DNA of 64,000 nt from Magnolia sinica. Taxonomy: Eukaryota > Streptophyta > Magnoliopsida > Magnoliales > Magnoliaceae. Made by a program: the position numbers and the translations under genes. The DNA lies in assembly GCF_029962835.1 (NCBI RefSeq), contig NC_080574.1, positions 20,496,001 through 20,560,000 of the forward strand. The letters run 5' to 3'. Positions 21,899 through 32,582 of this stretch are shown piece after piece (within the stretch, counting starts at the first letter, position 1; every line of letters starts with the position of its first letter). A model generated the notes under the pieces. The model worked only from the letters and a program-made list of their open reading frames with translations. It searched no databases and was not told the origin of the DNA.

Positions 21899-24115
21899 TG
21901 TTGAGGGTCAAATATTGCATATCAGACCCAGTTGTTGCATAGATTTACACGCATGATACCGCCTAATGGCCTTATTAATCGTGTTTGTAATGCAGAGTGT
22001 ATGTACGAGCCTGGACCGAAAAGGGTGCTTAAAGCATGGACTTAACGCTCTAATGACACCAAAGCATGGGACGGACTCCAGAGACCCAAGATCGACAGAA
22101 TTATACATCAGGGACCTAGAAAAATCGAGAAACCGAAGCTCAAACGGCCTGAAAGTCAGCCAGAATGCAAGATCATAGGGTTCCCACCATCTGATCAGTT
22201 CGAAACTCCATACGCGGCCTGAGGACAAAAAAATAACCGTACACGTCAAATTTTAGCCATTGGATCCCTCTGCAAGTGGCCCAACGCTCAGAGTAGCCCA
22301 TAAACCATTGATTTTGGGCCCACCTGAGATCTGGATATGCCTAAAATTTGGTCTTAACCCATTATCTGAGGAGATAAAACGGATGAACGGAGCGGATTTT
22401 CGGGATCCATCATCATGGACCCCAAACAAGTTGGAAGTGCGTAGAGTGTACCAGCACGTGCGCTGCACCGGACTAGCCGGTCCGGTCAAACCGCATGCGA
22501 CCCGTCTCCCTCTCTCTTCTGCGGAAAAAATGGACAGCGCGTTTACGCTGTCTGTCCGTTTTTCGTTAGTGGGCCCCTCACAGCAGTTCTTCGAAGGATC
22601 TGAGCCGTTCATGAGACTCACACCACCAATCTTACTCAGGCCTAGGTGGATGAAAATTAAAAAGACTCCGGAGATCCATTTTTTATCATTAAAACGGACG
22701 ATAGACGGTGGAAGAGAAACATCGGTGGACCACACCAACACTCGACAAAAACCAGTCCTTCCTGACTGAAATTTCGTCACGCATCTAATGGACGGCATGG
22801 ATTCTTCCGTAGACGTCAATAATGGGCCCCACCAAGAGTCCAGCGGCGATCGTCCGCAGGCTTTGTTTTCGCACAGCGAAAGGCCCGGCCGCCGCGGGCC
22901 ACTTTGCAAGCATGGACAGAATCGGTTCGTCCATCCGGACCGTCCAAATGAATCTCCAGGTGTGGCCGACCAGGTTTAAGAAGACTGAACGATTTAGATA
23001 TTCCAATCGGTCCGATCAGAGCGTGAAAATGCGGGTGGAGTTCGACAGCAAGCTTCCGGCTGGGAATCGTCTTCTGGCTGCGTATAGTCTCCGCAGGGAG
23101 TGCGAAAATCGGCCCCGGACGACAGTTCTATAAAAGAAAACGAAAAAAGAGAGGAGACATCTCGTCTTTGGTTGAAAGGAAGGGCTGCACGTCAGGGAGA
23201 GTGAAAGGAAGGGCTGCACGTCAGGGAGAGTGAAAGGATCAAACGGAAGTCTTTTGGAAGGCTGCACGTCAGGGAGAGCTGAAGCTCGGTTATGGGCTGC
23301 TGCTGCACGTCAGGAAGAGAAGATGGAACGTGGAGGCTGAAAAGACAATAAGTTCTTTCTTCTTCTCTTCTTCTCTTTTTCGTTTTCTTTTTCTTTCTAT
23401 TTGTTTTGGATTTAGGCTAATCATGGTCGGCTAAACCTCTTAGCTAAGGCTAAGAGGTGAAGCCTGTAGGGAGATGGGAGACACTATTTCATGCGTTTAA
23501 TTTGAATTTATGAACTGAACTTGGTTTTAAGTTGATTATTAAAAGAATATTTTCTTAGTCTTTAATGGTCTGTTGTGACTGAAATTACAATGGGTTTGCA
23601 ATGGCTTTGAATATCTCTTTTTCTCTTTTGATGTTTATGATGTCAGGAGGCCCTGTTGTTCACCATCGTCTCCTGGGCATGGTTGGATGATAGTACCCTT
23701 CCTAACTTTCATGTACTTTTGATTGGTTGGTAATTAGTTTAATCCTGTTATTTGCTTTGTCTCCTGGGCATGGTTAGATGATGGAATCTATTCTAATTCA
23801 TACACCTTTTATCTCTTGAAACCTATATCAATGGCAGTTCAGTAAATTTCCATAATTTGTGATGCAGGCATAAGATCTCCCTGATCTCTACAAGTGGATC
23901 CTCTGAAACCCTAGTTTCTTTCCTCTGAATTCCTTAAAGTTTTAGATAATTATTCCACAATCATTTCTTAAATTCTATTTGGTTTAGATCATATCTTAGT
24001 CTAGTTCTATTTCTACCTAGTTTCAGGAAACGTACAAGTTTCAGTCCCTGTGGATTCGACCTCGGTCTTACCGAGTTTATTACTACATCACAACCCTATA
24101 CTTGGGGAGTGAACA
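21899..24115 (+). repeat. Athila-type 3' LTR
   Basis: 2217 bp, about 97% identical by hand count over the first 700 or so bases to 12234-14423. A 27-bp tandem duplication of the CTGCACGTCAGGGAGAG unit near 23185-23240 explains the added length. TATA box at 23129-23135. It ends GTGAACA, followed by CA and the TCTAT target repeat. Confidence 0.93.
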
Positions 24116-24117
24116 CA

Positions 24118-25196
24118 TCTATTGGGGATGATGTCGGATGCTTCAGATTTTTGCGGCCATCGGTTCAGGTTGCTCTAGTTGTCGTCGAACTTTACTCGTC
24201 GTATGCTTGAGACCGAGGCCGAAGCCATCGTGAAGGCTTGCACCCTGATACTGTACATTATGGGGGCGACGATCTTCTACCATACGAACGAGTTGGTGAG
24301 TTCTCGTCTGTTGACGTTGGTGGCAGATATCACCTTCCCCACACTATATAATTGGAATGCGGCTCTCCTCGCCCATATGTACGAAGGACTAGACCAGGCC
24401 AGCTGCTATGTCAGCAGGTCTCTTACTGGCTTTTATCCGATCGTTGAGGTATCCTTTGGATCTGTCCCTTCACATTTTTCAGCTTTTGGGATGATTAGAC
24501 TCGGCTTCTGACTGTGATTGCATGCAGCTGTGCTTTTTTTCCATTTCCCTCATTTGGCGCCCACTCTGATTGATCATTCGCCTCCTTTTCCTCACATGAT
24601 GCTGTGGTACAAGGATAACTGCAGCCACACGTGCATGGTTTCTGATTTCGCTTGGAGGTCGAATATAGATGCCCTGGTCCCTGATGATGTAAGCAACTGC
24701 CTTGTCCCGTGTTACCCTCTGTTGTTTGGCCCTGTACTATTTGATTTATGTGCGCCTTCTGTTTTTTCAGTTTCATTCTCGGTCGTACTGTCGATCGAAC
24801 GCGGCCCTTATTCCTGCTGCCCAGGAGGCTTTCCAGGCCTCGAAGCGGCGCCGTATCCTGGAAGATGCTCGAGTGACGAAGTGGTAACTCGGTGAGAGGC
24901 TCTTTTGGCAGTTGGACAGGAGTCCACTTGTTCCATTCTGCCCACCATTTGGTCCATCTGACTGGACAACGGTGCCTGAGCGAGAGCTTGTTGCTGCTTT
25001 GGAGGGCTTTGATGCTAGTGCCTTCGTTGACCCAGCGAGGGAGTACAGTTTTTGGTGCGAACAGTATGGTATCGGCCCCATACTGTAGCCTGCTTATGCT
25101 CCTGGTGATGGTGTGTGCTTTGCCGATGGAGGTCTTCTAGGTCCGCATGTTCACCGAAATGGTAGAGATGAATATATACCCGACGAGGATGACTAG
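24118..25196 (+). pseudogene. PMD gene, 3' part with two apparent introns
   Basis: This continues 11801-12233 after the Athila insertion. The first stretch (24123-24448) encodes ACTLILYIMGATIFYHTNEL and a later YNWNAALLAHMYEGLDQAS, a clear fit to the central PMD helices. A GT at 24449 and AG at 24527 bound a likely intron, though the phase there is not clean. The next exon gives FFHFPHLAPTL (the W..ERFPHLAP block of PMDs) and ends at 24688. Intron two (24689-24770, GTAAGC to TTTTTTCAG) is phase 0 and joins VPDD to FHSRSY. The last exon has LFWQLDRSPLVPFCPPFGPS and ends at TAG 25194-25196. In-frame stops occur near 24173 (TAG), 24894 (TAA) and 25087 (TAG). An AATAAA lies near 25253. Spliced gene structure on the strand opposite to pol suggests its own transcription once existed. 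Confidence 0.72.
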
Positions 25197-25698
25197 CTTC
25201 TGTTGTATCATGTGATTTGTATGCTTGTTTGTACAACCTTTTTCAGATATAAATAAAACTTTCTCGCCTATCTTCTCTGCCCTTGGACTTTGAAACATTG
25301 TTATTGTGACATAAACAGTTTTTCGGAGATGAATTGGGCTCCAAGGTCTTGGAATTGGGTCTTACCGCTGATTGCGTGTGAAGATGGGCTAGGGCGGTAG
25401 TTGGACTACCACCCGCTGACTTTTGCCCGTCCCTCTGTTTTGTCAGGTGCAACAGTGATTCTGTGGTGTCAGTACCTGCAATGGTACTCCGAATACCGCT
25501 AGCGGTAATTCGATTACCGCTTCCATCCATCTTTTCTTCCAGCAAGTAGTCTTCTTCTCTGTTTATTCTTCAGTCTTTTCCTGTTTATTCTTGCTCTACT
25601 CAGGCCGTCCGATCATTCTCTTTGTCCTTCTTTTTCTTCTCTTTTGTCCCCTTTATTTGTCCCTTTCTCTTCTGTCTTCTTCTTCTCTTGTCTTTATT
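25197..25698 (+). promoter_or_regulatory. Intergenic region between the two antisense genes, probable 3' end and promoter/leader
   Basis: It starts with the likely polyadenylation signal of the PMD gene (AATAAA near 25253). At 25483-25520 it has the same double-hairpin motif as the Tat LTRs: GGTACTCCGAATACC, then GCGGTAATTCGATTACCGC. From about 25540 to 25695 it is strongly pyrimidine-rich (TTCTTCTCTG, TCTTTTCC repeats), like a plant 5' leader, and it ends at the ATG at 25699. Confidence 0.45.
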
Positions 25699-27995
25699 AT
25701 GGCTGACCATGATGGAGTTTTTGGTAGGCTCAACATGGATGATGGGGAGATGGATGGTGGGTCCTTTATTTATGGTGGTGAGAGCTCATTTATGGATGCA
25801 TTGATGGAGGTTGGTGGTGGGGTGATGGGTTCTTTTGAGGAGATCAATGCCATTTATGGCATGACTCCTACCACCATTAATGGTAGCCATAAGGTAGGAT
25901 TGGATGGGTTGGGTGGATCTACGCCAGATGGGCCACCAGGGTTTGTAGATGTTGGTGTGATGAAGATGGATGGGTTTGATGGTGTGGATGATACGATGAT
26001 GGTGATGGATGATTCGATCAATGGGCCTATGAGAGTAATGGGTGTGGGCGGGGTAGATGATGGGATGGTGGTGGTGGATAGTGTAGGGCCGCATTTTGAT
26101 GGTTTGGATTTAACGGGTGAGGACCTTCTGCAGTTGGCATAGGTCAGATTTTTGGTATGGATTTCGAGGCGGTGATGGGACAGGTAGCTGTTGTCGGGGA
26201 TCAGGATATCAGTCCGGTCAGCTACTGAGATACTTTAGGCATTGCAACTCCTGTGGCATGTGCATTCTAGACTGCTCATGATGTGGCGATCATTGGTGGC
26301 TTGGGCCCACCTGTTGCACCTTTTCAGGGCACTCTGTGGGACGCGCTAGGTGAGTCTGGTTTCTTCCGTCACCATGATTAGATCTATTGGACGAGGGGAT
26401 GCCCCTCTTTGATGATTCTCCTATTGACTTGGGGGTCCAGATTGTAGAGGGTGTGCCTGTACAGACTTACCGATTGCAGCCACATGGCACCTATTCTGAG
26501 CGATTGCATATCTGGATCAAGAGTTTGACCGAGTCTGAGATCTTCGAGCTGGTCTCTTTGGGCTTTCGAGAGGTTCTTAACTTCCACTGAGTTTGCTTAG
26601 ATTGACAATTATTGAGTGCGGCTTCGTATGATTGGGTTCCAGTATTGAACCTATTTTCCTTCAATGATCTAGAGCTGGGCCCATCGTTGGAGGAGTTTGT
26701 GCGCCAGTCTGGTCTTCCTCTTACCCGGGAGCCTTATGTTCCTTCGTCTTATCCAGTTTGTCCTACTGATCTGATCTCCTGGTTTGGATTTCTAGCTTTT
26801 CTTCCTACTACAGAGGGTAGGGCCAATGAGCTTTCGCTTGAGCTTCTGTACGATCTCTGTTCTACCTCCCGAGGAGGCCCTGGGTCATATCGCCAGCTTC
26901 AATGTTTTAATGCACTGATATTTTGTGTCTTGGCTGAGTTGCTTTTCTTAGGCTGACGGCAGTCATCGCTGGTGATTTTACTGGATGTATTCCACTGCGT
27001 TCTGTTCCATAGGGGCATCATTTTCATGGTGCTGGTGGAGCTCTTTTGGGCCTGATCAAGTGCTCGCTCGGACATACCCGCATTCTTCGAGGCTGCTGCT
27101 CATTCCTCCAGGTATATATATTTCTTTTTTGCTCTTGTCCTTTTTCGTTCTTCTACTTTGTTATTTGCGATTTGAACTTGACTTGCACCTTTCCCCAGGT
27201 ATGGTTGTGGGAACACCTTTATATGACTCCCCTGCTTGTATGACCTGACTCCCACTGTGATGACGCATTATCTTTATTGCTTGATGGTCTCTCTCTTGGT
27301 GCGGAGGCCACTGAGCCATTATATCGCCTTATGCTTTCTTAGCTTCGAGGGTAGGAGATTAGCTGGGAGGCTTCGTGGCTCCATCGTACTCCCTTGATGT
27401 ACAGCGCGACTCATACTCCTTTGCTATTGCTGGGCCTCCGAGGATACTGCTCTTATCATCCAACTCGTTTCCTTCGGCAGTTTGGCTTCTAGCAGGATAT
27501 CCCGGATTTCACCTTTTCTGGATTGGACATGCTCCTCTTCCTTCGGACTTAATTGCTTTGTATCGACGAGTCTGGATTTCCTAGTAGGGATCTTTGGATG
27601 CGGCGGTTTTAGAGTTCGAGTCTTGGGCCCCACCCTTGGCAACAGTGCCATACCAGCGATGGGTGGCGAAGCAATCGCTTTATCGACAGGTCCCTGGTTG
27701 GCATTTGACGGACGAGGCTGATGATCGAGACATAGTTAACGATACTGCTTCATCCTCCTCATGTGTCGATGATTCGTTGAAGGTGTTCGAGGAGCCGTCG
27801 TTTATTGATCCGTCATTTCTGCTCACGACACATGGCCACTTTATCTCTGAGATTGCCATTGTTCGCCATTCTTGTGAGGATATGGCCTACCGGCTGGCCG
27901 TGGGGAGGCAGTATGATGAGAGCATGTTCACTGCACATCGCCTGGAGAGGGAAGGGGTCTTTTACCTGCGCATAGAGATAGAGAGGTTTACGTAG
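25699..27995 (+). pseudogene. DUF7745-like transposon-associated gene, antisense within the Tat element
   Basis: The probable start MADHDGVFGRLN follows a CT-rich leader. About 145 glycine/aspartate/methionine-rich residues come first, ending at TAG 26140-26142. After a degenerate stretch, 26387-26590 encodes TESEIFELVSLGFREVL. From 26612 the segment YDWVPVLNLFSFNDLELGPS, continuing LEEFVRQSGLPL, resembles the core of DUF7745 (F-TF-D-ELxPTLEEYxxLLGLP). A later exon ending at 27111 (HTRILRGCCSFLQ) joins VWLWEHLYMTP across an 87-nt intron (27112-27198, GTATAT to CCCCAG). The last open stretch (27594-27995) ends IEIERFT. Several stops and shifts interrupt it, so it is a pseudogene. The function of this domain is unknown to me; it recurs in plant mobile elements. 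Recognition is from motif pattern only. Confidence 0.5.
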
Positions 27996-29159
27996 AGGCT
28001 GTCCATGTACGAGTGATAGGAGCTTACCTGGGTCCCTGATTTTGACTAGTTGCTTGCCCTGTATGTATGGATTTTTTTGGTTTTTATTTTTGTAAAAAAA
28101 GAAAGCAATGTACTTGCAAAAAGATTTTAAAGGGATTAGAAATTTTGTTTGTGCCAAATTTGCCAGTGCTCACTTGTGTTTGGATTTGTGCTTTGGGTGA
28201 TTGGGATCAGAATATTAGGCTCAGCCCACGTTGTATACAATAGTCTGGATCATGTACTTGGGATCTTGGTTCCTTAAGAGAGTGTCCAGTAGTGTGTCCT
28301 TTGGATTTGAGCAGAGTTTGATAGAGCACTGATCCAAGGTTGGTCATTTCTTTGTATCTCTTCGTTGTACTTCTTGCCTTGGCCTCTTCCGTACCTGCAC
28401 TTTTACTTTTTATTTTGATTATTTTTATCAGCTATTTTTGCTCGTAGCACCCTTTCAGGTTTTCACTATGGCCGGCTTTTCCAGTCATTTTTACCCGTAG
28501 TGTACTTTCAAATTTTTACTACGACCTGGGTTTTTTATCTTGCCGGCCCCTTGGCAGCTGTGCTGTTTTTTCCCTTGACGCCTTTTCAGGTTTTCACCAA
28601 GTCCGCTTCATACCCACTGCTTTTACTCGAGGCGCCTTTTCGAGTTTTCACCTCGCCCTTTTTGCTTAGGCATGCTTCTCTTTCTCTCTCTCTCTCTCTT
28701 TATTTTATTTTGGAGCGACGGAGAGACTTCCTTCATAGCCAGCTAACTAGTTACCTTCTTGTCCTTGTCTTTGATCACAATCATAAGCTGTTTTTTGTTA
28801 GATTATTTGGGGATGTGGGATGGACTTATTTTCTTCTCCTTCTCGGCCTTCTTTTTGAGATTTTGTCTTTTTCTTCTTTTTTTTTTTTTTCGTTTATGGT
28901 ATTGTTTCTCCTTTTTCCCTTTTTTTTTATTGTTTCTCCCTTTTTCTTTTTTTTTATTATTTTTTTAGTGGGTACTAACCTCTTCTTTGATGGGAGAAAT
29001 GACAGGTATTCTTCTTTTTGTTGTTTTTATACTTTGCGGGAGGAAGGATGGATATCTTTTGGGTGGGAGGAGTGATGGAATTTTTCTGGCTTTTGTAGGA
29101 CAGATGGTGGATACAGCTTTGCAATTGTACTCATTGAAAAGGTTAGGTATATTTACCCG
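27996..29159. other. Spacer between the antisense gene and the 3' end of Tat pol, with repeats
   Basis: At about 28440-28670 a block recurs in degenerate form: GCGCCTTTTCGAGTTTTCACC, GACGCCTTTTCAGGTTTTCA, and CACCCTTTCAGGTTTTCAC, each within 60-90 bp units. A T-rich stretch with ctctctct follows to 28980. Long plus frames here (for example 28500-29075) reflect the T-rich composition and are not called as genes. Confidence 0.55.
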
Positions 29160-30246
29160 TGATAGATTTTCACGTTGTCGGTGTTGATGGGCTTAAGAAG
29201 ATCTTCTCCTCTTAGACTGGTAAGCCAAAGAGCACCTCATGGGACTACTTCTCGAATGATCAGCGGTCCATCCCACGAGGGTTTGAATTTTCCTTTGGGA
29301 TCTGGCAGGTGCGGTGGTAGGATACGCTTCATGACCATGTCACCGATTTTGAAACTTTTTTTTCAGACCCTCTTTTTGTAAGCCCGTGCGATCCTTCTTT
29401 GGTAGCACTGTGAGTGACTCAGCGCACGCATGCGCTTTTCATCTGCCAAATACAGTTGATCGTATCTTGCTTGCTGACACTCGCCTTCCTCGACCTCGCT
29501 CTCCAGCAATATTCAGAGTGATGAGATTTCGATTTCAACTGGTAACACTGCTTCCATTCCGTATGCAAGTTCATATGGAGTTGTGCCTGTAGCAGATCCT
29601 ACAGACGTCCGATATGCCCAAAGTGCGTATGGGAGCATCTCCGACCAGTCACGATATGTCTTCACCATTTTCGCCAGTATGCGGATGATAGCCTTGTTTG
29701 AAGCTTCGACCCCACCATTCATCTGAGGGCGATAGGGACTTGACCGTGACGTTGAATCTTGAATTTGTCGAGGAAGTCGCCCATTCTTTTATTGATGAAC
29801 AGAGTTCCATTGTCTGTAATAATGGCCTGAGGGATCCCATATCAGCTGATGATATTATTTTTTATAAACTTGACCACGTGAGATGCTGCGATGGTGGTGT
29901 AGGATGCTTCCTCTATACACTTGGTGAAGTAATCTACTACCACCAAAATGTATTTATGCCCGTTTGAAGCTTTGGGGTTGACTTTGCTGATGATGTCAAG
30001 TCCCCATATAGAGAAGGGTCATAGTATCGTCAGGTTGTGGAGTTCAAAGGTAGGAGCATGGATCTGATTTGCGTGATACTGACACTTGAAGCATTTCCTG
30101 ACGTGTTTGCAGCAATCTGTCTCCATCGTCAGCCAACAGTAACCAAGTCGTAGGATCTTCTTTGCCATCATGTGTCCGTTCATGTGTGGGCCGCATAGTC
30201 CTTCGTGGATTTCTGACATGATCTGAGTTGCTTCTGTTTCATCCAC
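29160..30246 (-). pseudogene. Tat-element integrase (broken)
   Basis: The zinc-binding module is visible at 30246-30019: EIHEGLCGPHMNGH, then HVRKCFKCQ (HHCC). The core follows in a shifted frame with WGLDI (first D, about 29993) and VVVDYFTK, then TDNGTLF (second D, about 29815). The third block MNGGVEASNKAIIRILAKM with the catalytic E is at about 29722-29665, and WAYRTSVGSATGTTPYELAY follows. The C-terminal region (GDMVMKRI) runs to about 29160. At least three frame changes separate these parts. The gene lies immediately upstream (in the minus direction) of the antisense genes. Confidence 0.85.
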
Positions 30247-30548
30247 ACAATGGAGAAGGACTTGATTAAAGGATCGCTTGTAGAGGATGCCTCCCGTGAT
30301 CGTGAACTGAGCCGCTAGCCGTTGGATAGTGCGACGATCAGTTGATGTAGCTCCTTCTGGGAACTTCTAATGCTCGAGATATACTTTGATGTCTGTGTAC
30401 GACGATTGATTATTCGGAAAGGTTTCGGCTGTAGGCAGAACGCGGGTTCTTCCTGAAGTTCGATGGTGAGTTCCCATTCGACGACGCCTTTTGGGATTTC
30501 CAGCATTGAGGTGATGGTTGTCAGGGCATCCGCGAATTGGCTCTTGGC

Positions 30549-31262
30549 TTAGGGCATGTAAGAAAATGTGATCTCTTCAAATTCCTCAGTTAGATTCTTC
30601 AGATAGATGTGATAAGGGATCAACTTTTCATCCTTGGTCTTACAGTCACCATTTGTCTGATTGATGATGAGCTGTGAATCTCCAAAGACTCGCAACTTCT
30701 TTACGTTGAGGATGATGGCTTCTCTCAAACCAGCAATATATGCTTCATATTCAGCAACGTTGTTGGTGCATTGGAATGCCAATCGCCTAGCTATGGGAAT
30801 TGGGACGTCATCAGGAGAGTAGAGTATGACGCCTACTCCACTCCCTTTTGTGTTTGCGGGTCCGTTGAAGAAGAGTGTCCACTCTCTTGTCTTTCTTTCT
30901 TCTTCTTCCCCAATGAAGAGGATGTCTTCGTCAGGGAAGAAAGTCTTCAGTGGTTGGTAATTAGGCAGAGAGTGTGCTGCTAGGTGGTTGGCCAGTGCTT
31001 GCCCCTTGATTGCCTTCTAAGTGACATAGGTGATGTCGAACTCGGAAAGCAGTAGTTACCATTTTGCGATCCCGCCCATTAGTGCTAGTTTCTTGAACAA
31101 GTATTTCAACGGGTCTATGCGAGCGAGCAGGAGGATTGGGTGAGAAATCATGTACTGTCATAACCATTGCGTTGCCCAGACCAAGGCGAGACACATTTTC
31201 TCTAAGCAGGAATATTTGGCTTCGTAGCTTGTGAATTGTCAGCTTAGGTAGTAGATCTCGTG
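30549..31262 (-). pseudogene. Tat-element double RNase H region (broken)
   Basis: The first RNase H, joined to the reverse transcriptase, is seen as KYSCLEKMCLALVWATQRLR-like sequence around 31180, ending near the IKGQALANHLA block at about 31000. The second, archaeal-type RNase H typical of Tat elements follows: LFFNGPANTKGSGVGV near 30850, then CTNNVAEYEAYIAGLREAI and VFGDSQLIINQTNGD (30782-30640). In the first catalytic block D is replaced by N (FFNGPA instead of F-DGA), a G-to-A change. Several shifts and stops are present. Confidence 0.75.
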
Positions 31263-32582
31263 TCATCGTGTTAGCTGAGGACGCATCCGATTACTTCTGC
31301 TACGATGGAGATATACAGCAGTAGTAGGTGGCATGAGCACCAGAGGATTTAGCAAGTACTTCTTGATCCTGTCGAAGGCTGCTTGACAGTCGTCATTCCA
31401 CTCCTTTGGCGAGTTCTTCCTAAGAAGCTTGAATATGGGCTCACAGATGGGCGTGAGCTGTACGATAAATCGGCTGATATACTGGATCCGTCTGAGGAAA
31501 CTCCGAGTCTCCTTTTCAGTCCTGGGAGGCGGCATTTCGATGATTGCCTTAGTCTTGGTCTCGTCCACCCGGATGCCATCTTCACTAATGATGAAGCCTA
31601 ACAGTTTGCCTCCGGTTGCATCGAAGACACACTTTTGCGGGTTGAGGCAAAGCTTGAATTTGTCCCACCTGTCGAAGATCTTCTTAAGGTCTTTAAAATG
31701 TCCTTCGATTGTGCGAGATTTGACGATCATGTCGTCCATGTTGACTTCCATTTCTTTATTTATCATGTCGTGGAATAAGGCAGTCATAGCTCACGGATAT
31801 GTGACTCCCGCGTTTTTCAACCCGAAAGGCATAACCCGGTAGTAGAAAGTTCCCCATGGTGTGATGAAGGAGGTCTTTTCTCGATCTTCGATGGCCATCT
31901 TGATCTGATTGTAGCCCGAGAAGCCATCCATGAAGGAAAAGACTTTGTGTCTGGCAGTATTATCTATCAGTGTATCGATGTGAGGCAGATGGAAATCGTC
32001 TTTAGGACTCGTTTTGTTGAGGTCCCTGAAATCGATGCACATTCTGACTTTGCCGTCCTTCTTTGGAACTGATATGATATTTACAAGTCATTCCGGATAG
32101 TTGGAGACTACCAAGAATCCCACGTTATATTACTTGATGACTTCATCATGAACCTTTAGGGCCTATTCTAGCTTCATTCTTCGGAGTTTTTGCTTGATAG
32201 GCTTCATGTCTGGATTTCTTGGTAAGTGGTGTACTACCAAATCTTCATCAAGCCCTGACATGTCTTCGTAAGAGAAGGTAAAATTGGACAACCTCGGTCT
32301 CAAAAATTTCATCATCCTCTGCTTGTACTCTAGGGACAGTGATCTACCGATGCGCACTTCTCTAGGGAGTTTCGGTGATCCCAAGTTCACAGCTTCGAAG
32401 TTGTCTGCCACAACGTTGGCCTTTGTTTCGAACCTTTCGAGGGAATCCTTGAGTTCGAGAGTTGTATCATCATTTCCCTCATTTAGAGCTTCATCCAAAC
32501 CCATTAGCTCGAAGTCCAACTCTAGATCGAAATCATATGAGTCGACCTCGAACTCTGGTGCTACGAGTGGTGTGTTTGGCAC
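31263..32582 (-). pseudogene. Tat-element reverse transcriptase (broken)
   Basis: The N-terminal part (32582-32163) reads VNLGSPKLPREVRIG and FSYEDMSGLDEDLVVHHLP, continuing to KQKLRRM. The palm begins at 32042 with MCIDFRDLNKTSPKDDFHLP and MDGFSGYNQIKMA. A TGA at 31791-31793 stands where relatives have R (TYQRAMTALFHDM), so CGA probably became TGA. The catalytic box is NMDDMIVKS instead of YVDD, so the key Y is lost. LCLNPQKCVF and KLLGFIISEDGI follow. A frame break lies between 32163 and 32042. Confidence 0.88.

Larger units (their letters stand above)
12234..24117 (+). mobile_element. Nearly intact Athila-type Ty3 retrotransposon
   Basis: The LTRs are 12234-14423 and 21899-24115, each bounded by TG and CA. 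The target duplication TCTAT is at 12229-12233 and 24118-24122, with two extra bases (CA) after the 3' LTR. The primer site at 14430-14447 (TGGCGCCGTTGCCGGGGA) matches the 3' end of tRNA-Asp, as in Athila. Gag, protease, reverse transcriptase, RNase H and integrase follow in one orientation, then a 1.4 kb 3' region with a polypurine tract. A hand count over the first 700 or so LTR bases gives about 23 substitutions (roughly 97% identity), so it is fairly young. It inserted into the PMD gene of the Tat element. The coding frame carries only a few lesions: TAG at 16807, a frame change near 17885 and TAG at 20442. Confidence 0.93.

Noticed and set aside
25786..26094. A 102-codon minus frame opposite the start of the DUF7745-like gene, rich in histidine and isoleucine
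   Set aside because: It is the mirror of a GATGG-rich plus-strand coding stretch and has no pattern of its own.
28500..29075. A 191-codon plus frame with long hydrophobic stretches, as in a membrane protein
   Set aside because: The hydrophobicity comes from T-rich DNA (phenylalanine and leucine codons). It lies in the Tat 3' spacer and has no recognisable family pattern.
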